From assembly GCF_000620505.1 (NCBI RefSeq), contig NZ_JIBC01000008.1, forward strand, positions 186,001 through 250,000: a stretch of DNA of 64,000 nt, read 5' to 3'. Of this stretch, positions 34,557 through 42,118 are shown piece by piece; position 1 is the stretch's first letter, and each line of letters opens with the position of its first letter. The position numbers and the translations under genes were made by a program. The notes under the pieces are model-generated. The model searched no databases. It saw nothing but the letters and a program-made list of their open reading frames with translations, and was not told the DNA's origin. The stretch comes from Sulfitobacter sp. 20_GPM-1509m. Lineage in GTDB: Bacteria > Pseudomonadota > Alphaproteobacteria > Rhodobacterales > Rhodobacteraceae.

Positions 34557-34585
34557 AGTATACAGTTTGTATAGTCTTGACAATT
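34557..34585. promoter_or_regulatory. cluster operator/promoter, copy B
   Basis: AGTATAC-N13-TTGACAATT between the divergent M20 and ABC permease genes. Leftward it reads TTGTCA-N15-TATACT, 45 bp ahead of the M20 ATG. Its core 34559-34573 is a perfect palindrome with 6-bp arms (TATACA-GTT-TGTATA). Confidence 0.72.
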
Positions 34586-34664
34586 AATAAACACGGGTGC
34601 AGCTTTGCGTCATGCCGAAGTTTGTAGATGGCACAAGCTTATCAGGTTCCGAGAAGGGGAATGG

Positions 34665-35372
34665 ATGCTCGACACTTTGACGATGTTCGGTTTCGGACCC
34701 GAAGGCTGGGGACCCGCCATGCTGCGCGCCGCGGCAAACACCGTGGCCGTCGCTGCGGCGGGGTTTGCCTTGGGAGGAGGTCTGGGCATTCTCGTGGCCT
34801 GGGCAAAGATCGCGGGCAACGCGCCGCTGCGCTGGTTGGCGGCAGCCTACACAACCATTCTGCGCGGCATCCCCGACCTGCTGGTGATCTATCTGTTCTA
34901 CTTCGGCTCGGGCCTGTTGCTGACGCCGATTGCAAATATGTTCGGGGTCGAAGGCTTTGTGTCGTTTCCGGGGTTCGTGGCAGGCATGGGGGCCATCGGC
35001 GTCGTCTCGGGCGCCTATCACGCCGAGGTCATTCGCGGTGCGTTCTATTCGGTCAAGGCCGGAGAGCTTGAGGCCGCAACCGCGATGGGCATGCCCCGCC
35101 TGTTGAAATTCCGCCGCATCACCCTGCCGCTGGTCGCGCGTCACGCGCTGCCGGGTCTGGGCAATGTCTGGCAAATGGTGCTGAAGGAATCCGCGCTGAT
35201 TTCCGTGACCGGGCTCGTGGAAATCATGCGTCAGGCGCAAATCGGGTCCAGCTTCACCCGCCAGCCATTCACCTTCTATTTTGCCGCCGGTGTGCTGTTT
35301 CTGACCATTACCATCCTCAGCGGGCTGATCTTCAACCGGTTGGAACACCGCTATTCCAGAGGAAGGGCCTGA
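34665..35372 (+). CDS. polar amino acid ABC transporter permease (HisQ type)
   Basis: A 235-residue membrane protein with about five spans and the HisQ/HisM coupling loop (GELEAATAMGMPRLLKFRRI). Start chosen at the ATG of MLDTLTMF, which follows GAGAAGGGGA; an earlier frame has no similarity. It is the first gene of a four-gene importer operon divergent from the M20 gene and shares its control region. It would bring the cluster's amino compound across the inner membrane together with the next permease. Confidence 0.92.
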   Translation: MLDTLTMFGFGPEGWGPAMLRAAANTVAVAAAGFALGGGLGILVAWAKIAGNAPLRWLAAAYTTILRGIPDLLVIYLFYFGSGLLLTPIANMFGVEGFVSFPGFVAGMGAIGVVSGAYHAEVIRGAFYSVKAGELEAATAMGMPRLLKFRRITLPLVARHALPGLGNVWQMVLKESALISVTGLVEIMRQAQIGSSFTRQPFTFYFAAGVLFLTITILSGLIFNRLEHRYSRGRA

Positions 35373-35375
35373 GCC

Positions 35376-36107
35376 ATGGACTTTGAATTTCTCGGCCAGA
35401 CCTTTTTGAAACTGCTGCCCGGCATTCCCGTGACGCTTGAGCTTGCCACGTTGTCCCTGCTTTTGGGGGCCTGTCTGGCACTGGCCTTTGCGGTGATCCG
35501 CGTGCGCCGGATCAGGCCGTTGAACTGGCTGGTGATCGGCTATGTCTATGTGTTTCGCGGCACGCCGCTGCTGGTGCAAATGTTCATTATCTACTACGGG
35601 CTGGCGCAATTCCCCGAGATCCGGAACAGCTTTGCCTGGACCTATCTGCGCGAGCCTTATTGGTGTGCGCTGCTGGCCTTGGTGCTGAACACAGCCGCCT
35701 ATGGCTCCGAGATACTGCGCGGCGCATTGTTGTCGGTGCCACGCGGTCAGATCATGGCGGCGCAGGCTTGTGGCATGTCAGGGTTCTTGCTGTTTCGTCG
35801 CATCAGTTTTCCGATCGCCCTGCGCCAAGCTCTGCCCGCCTATGGCAACGAGTTTATCCTGATGATCAAGGCAACCTCGCTGGCCTCATTGGTCACGCTG
35901 GCCGATGTCACCGGCATCGCCGCCCGGATCATTGCAGAAACCTATCGCCCCGTAGAGGTCTTTGTCGCCGCCGGCACGATCTATCTGGCCATCTCCTATG
36001 GCCTGATCCTGCTGGTGCGTCTGGCTGAAACCCGACTGAACCCCGATCAACGCGACCCTGCCCCCGTGGCGCGTGTCGACGCGGCCCGAAAGGAAGTGAC
36101 CCCGTGA
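35376..36107 (+). CDS. polar amino acid ABC transporter permease (HisM type)
   Basis: A 243-residue HisM-type permease with TLELATLSLLLGACLALAFA as the first span region (core LELATLSLLLG) and the coupling loop GQIMAAQACGMSGFLLFRRI. The combination with the preceding permease forms the usual heterodimeric channel. It begins 3 nt after that gene and overlaps the ATPase gene by 4 nt. The C-terminal tail after the last span is longer than usual and charged. Confidence 0.92.
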   Translation: MDFEFLGQTFLKLLPGIPVTLELATLSLLLGACLALAFAVIRVRRIRPLNWLVIGYVYVFRGTPLLVQMFIIYYGLAQFPEIRNSFAWTYLREPYWCALLALVLNTAAYGSEILRGALLSVPRGQIMAAQACGMSGFLLFRRISFPIALRQALPAYGNEFILMIKATSLASLVTLADVTGIAARIIAETYRPVEVFVAAGTIYLAISYGLILLVRLAETRLNPDQRDPAPVARVDAARKEVTP

Positions 36108-36901
36108 ACCAGATGACCCCGCACGCGCAACCCGATCCCATCCAGCCCTCCGCCGTGTCCGTGCGTGGCCTGCGCAAGCGCTATGGTGCACTCGAAGTGC
36201 TCAAAGGCATCGACTTTGACGCGCGCCGTGGCGAAGTGGTGTCAATCCTCGGGTCGTCCGGGTCCGGCAAGTCGACCTTGTTGCGGTGCATCAACATGCT
36301 GGAAATCCCCGAAGCCGGCACCGTCACCGTCGACGGCACCGAAATCGCGCTGATTGCCCAACGCGGCGGTGGACGGCAGCCTGCGGACGCACGCGCCATG
36401 GACCGGATGCGCGCGCGGATCGGCATGGTTTTCCAGGACTTTAACCTGTGGTCCCACAAGACCGTGCTGGGCAACGTGATCGAGGCCCCCACCCACGTCC
36501 AGAAACGTCCCCGCGCCGACTGTATCACCGAAGCACGGGCGCTGCTGGACAAGGTGGGCATTGCGGACAAGGCCGACCAGTATCCCTCGCGCCTGTCCGG
36601 TGGCCAGCAACAGCGTGCGGCCATCGCGCGCGCCCTTGCCATGAACCCGACCGTGATGCTGTTCGACGAGCCCACCTCGGCGCTTGATCCGGAACTGGTC
36701 GGTGAAGTGCTGCGGGTGATCCGCGCGCTGGCCGAAGAAGGGCGGACCATGCTGATCGTCACCCATGAAGTCAACTTTGCCCGCGACATCTCGGACACCG
36801 TTGTCTTCATGAACGAAGGCGTCATCGAGGAATCCGGCCCGCCCGAAGAAGTCTTTGCCGCCGGCAACAACACCCGCCTCGCGCGGTTCATCGAGGGGTA
36901 A
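36104..36901 (+). CDS. polar amino acid ABC transporter ATPase (HisP type)
   Basis: A 265-residue ABC ATPase. Walker A is GSSGSGKSTLLR near residue 50, followed by a short insertion rich in Arg/Gly (QRGGGRQPADARAMDR), the Q-loop in VFQDFNLWSH, the signature LSGGQQQR and Walker [15 protein letters not shown], all typical of the HisP/GlnQ group. The GTG start overlaps the previous stop and has an AAGGAAG site. It energises the importer next to the aldolase/dehydratase/ALDH cluster. Confidence 0.93.
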   Translation: MNQMTPHAQPDPIQPSAVSVRGLRKRYGALEVLKGIDFDARRGEVVSILGSSGSGKSTLLRCINMLEIPEAGTVTVDGTEIALIAQRGGGRQPADARAMDRMRARIGMVFQDFNLWSHKTVLGNVIEAPTHVQKRPRADCITEARALLDKVGIADKADQYPSRLSGGQQQRAAIARALAMNPTVMLFDEPTSALDPELVGEVLRVIRALAEEGRTMLIVTHEVNFARDISDTVVFMNEGVIEESGPPEEVFAAGNNTRLARFIEG

Positions 36902-36960
36902 ACGCCCCCAAAAACCGGCCCCGGCACGAAGGGCCAATCCAACACTGGAGGAAGACCACC

Positions 36961-37827
36961 ATGAAACTGACCTACCTGAAGCGCGGTATCGCTGCTGTTT
37001 TAATGGCGCTTTGCGCGCACGCGTTCCTGCCTGGAAAAGCGCATGCGCAAGAGAAATCATGGGACACGATCCGCATCGCGACCGAGGGGGCCTTTCCTCC
37101 GTTCAACCTGACCAAACAGGACGGAACCCTGGACGGCTATGATGTCGATCTGTCCAACGCCCTGTGCGAGCGGATGAAGGCAAAATGCACCATCATCGCC
37201 CAGCCGTGGGACGGGATCATCCCGGCGCTGAACGCAGGCAAATACGACGCGATTGTCGCGGCCATGTCGGCCAACCCCGAGCGCGCCAAGGTCGTGTCGT
37301 TCACCATCCCCTACGCCGCCGGCGGTCTGACGTTCCTCACCAGCAAGGACAACAGCCTGGCCGACGTGCCCTATGTCGACACGTTGATCCGGCTGGACGA
37401 CGCCAAGGATGCAGACAGCCTGAAAGACGCCCTGGCCGAACTGAACACCGTTTTCGCAGGCAAGGTCGCAGGGCTTCAGGCCTCGACCATCGCGACCGAG
37501 TTCTTTCACAAGTATCTGCCGGATGTGGAAATCCGCGAATACAAGGGCAACGAGGCCGAACTGGATCTGGCGGCCGGACGGGTCGACATGATTATGGCGT
37601 CACTGATGTATCTCAGCGATCTGGTCAAACAGGACGGCAAGGAAAACCTTGTGCTGTTCGGACCTCGCTTTGGCGGCGGCCTGCTGGGTCAGGGAGCTGC
37701 CATCGCGGTGCGGCAAGAAGACGATGCCCTGCGTGAAAAACTGGACGCAGCATTGGAAGAGCTGAAAGCCGATGGCACCATGAAAGAGATTTCAATGAAA
37801 TGGTTCGGTTTTGATGTGACACCCTGA
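36961..37827 (+). CDS. polar amino acid-binding periplasmic protein (ArgT/HisJ type)
   Basis: A 288-residue family 3 solute-binding protein. The signal is MKLTYLKRGIAAVLMALCAH with cleavage expected after AHA (about residue 29). The mature part starts with the ligand-binding pattern IRIATEGAFPPFNL and GYDVDLSNALCERM, like lysine/arginine/ornithine- and octopine-binding proteins. A strong GGAGGAAG site precedes it. It closes the importer operon. Positively charged, arginine- or ornithine-like substrates would fit both this protein and the aminobutyraldehyde-type dehydrogenase, but the ligand is not proven. Confidence 0.93.
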   Translation: MKLTYLKRGIAAVLMALCAHAFLPGKAHAQEKSWDTIRIATEGAFPPFNLTKQDGTLDGYDVDLSNALCERMKAKCTIIAQPWDGIIPALNAGKYDAIVAAMSANPERAKVVSFTIPYAAGGLTFLTSKDNSLADVPYVDTLIRLDDAKDADSLKDALAELNTVFAGKVAGLQASTIATEFFHKYLPDVEIREYKGNEAELDLAAGRVDMIMASLMYLSDLVKQDGKENLVLFGPRFGGGLLGQGAAIAVRQEDDALREKLDAALEELKADGTMKEISMKWFGFDVTP

Positions 37828-37868
37828 CCGCCTGGCGCAGGATCACTGCGCGCGCAAAGAAGGCACTC

Positions 37869-38729
37869 TCAGGCCGAGACCGCCCGCTCCCCTGCAGCCC
37901 GCAACGTGTCACGCAGCACGTCGAAGAACGCGCGCAGGTGGGGCTGGCGCAAGGCCTGGGGGCGCGTCACCAGGAACACATCCATCGGTGGCAATACGAC
38001 CGGGCCAAAGGGTTGCACAAGGCCCGCTGACAAAAGGTCAGGCAGCACAGCAACGCCGTAGCCGCTGGCGCAGGCCTGCAATTGCGCCGCGAAGGAAGAC
38101 ACCCGAAAGCGCGAGGATACGAAGCCTGCGGCGCGGGCACTGCGCAGATGGGCGGCCTGATCAAAGGGCGGCGACAGGTCGATCATCGCGGCATCGCCCG
38201 GCCTGGCATTTGCGGGAAGGCGGCGGGCATAATCCGCTGCGCAATAGACGCCAAAGGACAGCGCGGCGACCTTGCTGTAAATCAGCGACGGCTCGCCCAG
38301 GTGAACAGTACGAACCGCAATGTCGACCCCGCCACGCGCGACCTTGGTCAGCGTCGAGTCAACCAGCAGATCGACGGTGCACCGAGGATGCATTTCGATA
38401 TAGCGGTCGATTGCCTGTGTCAGCACCGGGACAAATCCGTCACCCACCGTCACGGTGACCCCGCCAGACAACGCTCCGTCCTGCGGCAGGGTCTGTCGTT
38501 GCAGATCGCGTTCGATGTTTTCGGCGGTTGCGACCAGCGCCGCGCCCCGGGCCGTCAGGCGCAGACCGTCAACGCCGCGCTCTACCACCGGCTCGCCGAT
38601 CTCCTGCTCCAGCCGGGTGATGCGCCGCGACAGGGTCGAGGCGGCCATGTCCAGCACCGCCCCGGCCTGAAGAAAGCTGCCGCGCCGCGAAATGGCGAGC
38701 AGCACGCGAAGATCGTCCCAATCGGTCAT
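37869..38729 (-). CDS. LysR-family transcriptional regulator
   Basis: A 286-residue regulator with the N-terminal winged helix (WDDLRVLLAISRRGSFLQAG, core LLAISRRGSF; then AASTLSRRITRLEQEIG) and the C-terminal periplasmic-binding-like effector domain. The start is the ATG of MTDWDD; the open frame upstream is not family-like. It is divergent from the SnoaL-like/epimerase pair with a 91-bp gap, the usual arrangement of a LysR regulator and its target. The gap holds TTGC-N6-GCAA at 38737-38750, a possible T-N11-A-type site. Confidence 0.92.
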   Translation of the reverse strand: MTDWDDLRVLLAISRRGSFLQAGAVLDMAASTLSRRITRLEQEIGEPVVERGVDGLRLTARGAALVATAENIERDLQRQTLPQDGALSGGVTVTVGDGFVPVLTQAIDRYIEMHPRCTVDLLVDSTLTKVARGGVDIAVRTVHLGEPSLIYSKVAALSFGVYCAADYARRLPANARPGDAAMIDLSPPFDQAAHLRSARAAGFVSSRFRVSSFAAQLQACASGYGVAVLPDLLSAGLVQPFGPVVLPPMDVFLVTRPQALRQPHLRAFFDVLRDTLRAAGERAVSA

Positions 38730-38820
38730 GACCCATTTTGCATAAACGCAAAGCAGAAGTCCATTGGTGGCTGTTCTTGCAATGCGCTGCTTGACGTATC
38801 CTGACCGTGAAAAGGAGACG

Positions 38821-39240
38821 ATGATGCAGATACCTTTCAACTTCACCGAACGGGCCAGCGCCGCGTTCAACAACCGCGACCTTGATGCGCTGCTCGGGCT
38901 GATGTCCGAGGACTTTCACTTTGCCGATCCGATGGGCGAAACCACCGGACGCGCGGCAACCCGTGCCCGCGAAGAGGCCTTGTTCACCGCCTTTCCAGAT
39001 ATCAGGGTCGAGATGTCCCCGGTGGTCTGGAACGCGCGCCATCTGGCGATGACGGCAGTGTTCACCGGCACGTTCACCGGCGCCTTTGCCATGGGCGGCC
39101 ATCTGATCCCGCCAAGCGGAGCGCCGTTCCAGTTCCGGTTTGCCGGGCTTTTCACCTTCGACGATCACCATGCCACCAGCGAAGAGGTCTTTTACGACAG
39201 GGTCGCGCTGATGCAGGCGCTTGGTCAGGGAGCGGGGTGA
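38821..39240 (+). CDS. SnoaL-like / NTF2-fold protein
   Basis: A 139-residue protein of the SnoaL-like polyketide-cyclase fold (NTF2 superfamily), with NFTERASAAFNNRDLDALL at the start, FPDIRVEMSPVVW in the middle and a short C-terminal strand. These proteins are small isomerases, cyclases or ester-processing enzymes, and many have no known substrate. Two ATG codons lie in tandem (38821 and 38824) behind AAAAGGAG; the second has the better spacing. It is followed immediately by an epimerase-type SDR and is probably regulated by the divergent LysR protein. Confidence 0.85.
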   Translation: MMQIPFNFTERASAAFNNRDLDALLGLMSEDFHFADPMGETTGRAATRAREEALFTAFPDIRVEMSPVVWNARHLAMTAVFTGTFTGAFAMGGHLIPPSGAPFQFRFAGLFTFDDHHATSEEVFYDRVALMQALGQGAG

Positions 39241-39241
39241 G

Positions 39242-40279
39242 ATGATGCGTGATACGAAAATCGCCTTTGTGACAGGGGCAACCGGCCTGTTGGGCAACAA
39301 CCTGGTCCGTATGCTTCTGGCAGAAGGGGTGCAGGTGCGGGGATTGGCGCGGTCCGCTGAAAAGGCACGGCAGCAGTTCGGGGATTTGGCGGGGCTTGAG
39401 ATCGTCGAGGGGGATATGGAGGATGTGACAGGCTTTGCCGGGGCGCTGGCAGGATGTGACACGCTGTTCCACACCGCGGCCTATTTCCGTGACAGCTATT
39501 ACGGCGGCAGCCATTGGGACAAGCTGAAGGCGATCAACATCGACGCGACCGGGCGGCTGCTGATCGCCGCGCATGAGGCCGGTATCCGTCAGATCGTGCA
39601 CACCAGCTCGATTGCCGTGGTGGACGGCGAGAAAGGACAGGTCGTCAACGAAACGATGAAACGCCCCGCCAGCGGAGCCGACGATTACTATCGGTCCAAG
39701 ATCCTGTCGGACCAGACGGTGATGGCGCATCTGGACCGGCATCCCGAGACCTTTGGCGTTTTCGTAATGCCAGGCTGGATGCACGGACCGGGTGACCGGG
39801 GACCGACAGCAGCGGGGCAATTCACGCTGGATTTCATGCGGGGCAAACTGCCGGGTATCCCGCCAGCGACTTTTGCCTTTGTCGATGCGCGTGACGTGGC
39901 GCGGGCCGAGATCCTTGCGTTGCGGCAAGGGCGGCGGGGGGAGCATTACCTGGCCGCCGGACGGCATGTCGCGATGACGGATCTCATGCAACTGTACCAG
40001 CGGGTCACCGGAGTGGCCGCGCCGAAGCGGAGGATACCAGCCGCGGCGTTGTGGTCTATCGCCGGGATTCAGGAGGCCATCGCCCGCCTGACTGGCCGTC
40101 CCGCTCTGCTCAGCCTCGCGGCGGTGCGCAACATGCGCCGCGAATTCGAGCACAGTCGTTTCGATCCGACGAAGGCGCAGACCGAGTTGGGGCTGTCCTT
40201 TCGCCCGATGGAGGAAACCATCGCCGATGAGGTTGCGTGGTATCGGGCCAACGGCATGTTGCCCTCAGCGGCAACATAG
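39242..40279 (+). CDS. NAD-dependent epimerase/dehydratase-type SDR
   Basis: A 345-residue extended SDR. The Rossmann motif is VTGATGLLGNNL near residue 9, and the active site has S in TSSIAVV and YYRSK, the pattern of dihydroflavonol-reductase-like and 3-beta-hydroxysteroid-dehydrogenase-like proteins. It starts 1 nt after the SnoaL-like stop, at the first of two tandem ATGs. The pair with a SnoaL-like protein suggests reduction of a ketone or sugar-type group followed by isomerisation, but no pathway is recognisable. Confidence 0.9.
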   Translation: MMRDTKIAFVTGATGLLGNNLVRMLLAEGVQVRGLARSAEKARQQFGDLAGLEIVEGDMEDVTGFAGALAGCDTLFHTAAYFRDSYYGGSHWDKLKAINIDATGRLLIAAHEAGIRQIVHTSSIAVVDGEKGQVVNETMKRPASGADDYYRSKILSDQTVMAHLDRHPETFGVFVMPGWMHGPGDRGPTAAGQFTLDFMRGKLPGIPPATFAFVDARDVARAEILALRQGRRGEHYLAAGRHVAMTDLMQLYQRVTGVAAPKRRIPAAALWSIAGIQEAIARLTGRPALLSLAAVRNMRREFEHSRFDPTKAQTELGLSFRPMEETIADEVAWYRANGMLPSAAT

Positions 40280-40354
40280 GCCTGTGGCCGGCCGGGCTTT
40301 GCACGCGGATTACGGATATTCCGCCAGGGGTTCGGACAGGGCGATGCCGATATT

Positions 40355-42010
40355 TCAGCTATCCGCGGTCTGCCGCGCGCACACCCCCTTGGCCCAGCGG
40401 TCCGAGGATTTGCCGAAACAGTCGTGCAGGGAATCGACCGCGATCACACTGCCCAAGGCAAGTCGGCCCAGAAGGCACAATCGGGGCACCACACGCCCCC
40501 GTTCGTCCAGAACCTGTCCGTCGGGTACGGTGCGCGCCGCCAGCCCGTGGCCCAGCGGAGCCAAGACGCCATTTTCCACCAGCGTGCAGACGGGTGCAGC
40601 CGCAATGGCCGACAGATCGGGTGATGGCAGGACCGCGTCGATCATGACCGAAACGCGGGCGGTGTTGCCACCCGTTTCCAACGTCCAACCGCTGTCCCTC
40701 AGGGTAAAATCAGGATCAACTGCAAGGTCCAGATCCACAATACCCGCATCAATCAGAGCCATCAGTTCGTGCGACGCAGACAGGGGCGGACCATAGCTGT
40801 AGCGCTTTAGCCCTTCGTCAAATCCAACAAGCACCTCCGCGGTTTCTGCGGGTGTCTCGACGGGATTGTACCCAGCGCGCAGGGCGTCCTGTGCCTTGCG
40901 CCAGACCTGCCCCACCACATAGCCGGTGGTGGGCGCACGGCTGCCCTCGGCCAGCGCAATGCCGGTGCGCAACATATCCATCGGGGACAGGTCTTTTTCT
41001 TGCGATCCCGCGTCGGTCCATTCGGCGTGCAGCCAATCGGCCACGGCCCCCTGCGGCACCGTCGCGTCACAGTCCGTCAAAATGCGCGTCACAACGGGTT
41101 CCAGCGTCGCGTTGATCGCCGCGCGGGCGGTGTCGGGATCAGCCACGGCCGCCTGTGCCATCGCCTGCGAAAACCGGTCGACCTCTGAGGGGTGCAGATC
41201 AAACCGCGCATCCAGGACCTCTGTCGCGGGCTTGGGGAACGGCGGATGACCGTTCAGCGAAAACGGATAGATGGCCGCAGGTTCGTGCCCCGAAGGGTGA
41301 TAACCCTGTGCATCAAACCGCCCGCCCTGCCCGCATGTCAGCACCCGTAACACGTCAAAGGTCGACAGACCCAAACCACGGATCGCCACAGTGCGGCCTG
41401 TCCAGTCTTGCGCGCGTTTCGCCAATTGCGCTGCCGGATAGGCCTGCGCCAGTTGCGCTTGAGTGTCGCGGGCATGGTCCTGCCATTCGGACAGCTGGTC
41501 GTTGGGTGCCGTCTCGGGCTGGCCCGGGGTCAGCAGCACCTCGTCGTACAGCGCGCGCGGCTGGTCACCGGCATGCACCTGCCAGCCCGCATCACGACGT
41601 TCGATCTGCACGACCTGTTCGGGAATGATGGTGATTGTACCGTTGGACGCGTCCAGCAGGTCGTCCAGCCGTGCCTGCAAATACCGGCCCAGATCGGCCC
41701 GTGGCGGGAAACTGTCGGGATCGGCCTGCTCGCCCGTGTGTCGGGCGAACCACTCGGCAAAGCTGCCAGCGCGTGAAAATGCGGGCGGACGGATAGCAAT
41801 GTCGCGAAAAGGAATGTTCAACAGGCACAGCGGGCTTTCGTCGGGGTGAAAGTTCGGCCCCGCCCCCGGTGCGTCAGACGGTTCGAACACGTCGACCGTA
41901 ACACGGCAGCCGCTGTCTGCCAGATGGGCCACCAACGCTTCAAGCGCACCCAAACTTCGTGGCCCCAGACCGACAATCGCAATCCGTGCCGCAGCCGTGC
42001 CTGACTTCAT
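40355..42010 (-). CDS. FAD/NAD(P)-binding protein (NAD_binding_9 type)
   Basis: A 551-residue protein with an N-terminal dinucleotide fold (IAIVGLGPRSLGALEAL, residues 9-25), the GAGPNFHPDESPLCLLN stretch and a second nucleotide motif TVAIRGLGLSTFDVLRVL near residue 210. This is the pattern of the FAD-NAD(P)-binding family PF13454, often annotated as hydroxyacylglutathione-hydrolase-like or simply FAD/NAD(P)-binding; the reaction is unknown. It is monocistronic, ends convergently with the epimerase gene and is separated by 108 bp from the beta-oxidation operon upstream. Its ribosome site is weak. Confidence 0.85.
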   Translation of the reverse strand: MKSGTAAARIAIVGLGPRSLGALEALVAHLADSGCRVTVDVFEPSDAPGAGPNFHPDESPLCLLNIPFRDIAIRPPAFSRAGSFAEWFARHTGEQADPDSFPPRADLGRYLQARLDDLLDASNGTITIIPEQVVQIERRDAGWQVHAGDQPRALYDEVLLTPGQPETAPNDQLSEWQDHARDTQAQLAQAYPAAQLAKRAQDWTGRTVAIRGLGLSTFDVLRVLTCGQGGRFDAQGYHPSGHEPAAIYPFSLNGHPPFPKPATEVLDARFDLHPSEVDRFSQAMAQAAVADPDTARAAINATLEPVVTRILTDCDATVPQGAVADWLHAEWTDAGSQEKDLSPMDMLRTGIALAEGSRAPTTGYVVGQVWRKAQDALRAGYNPVETPAETAEVLVGFDEGLKRYSYGPPLSASHELMALIDAGIVDLDLAVDPDFTLRDSGWTLETGGNTARVSVMIDAVLPSPDLSAIAAAPVCTLVENGVLAPLGHGLAARTVPDGQVLDERGRVVPRLCLLGRLALGSVIAVDSLHDCFGKSSDRWAKGVCARQTADS

Positions 42011-42118
42011 CCTGGAGCCTTTCCGTGGCGGGCGTCAGCGCGCCGGCCGGTATTGTTGAACCAATGTCATCAAACATACCGCGCAGCGAAAAGGTTCCCC
42101 TCAAGATCCACCGAACGA

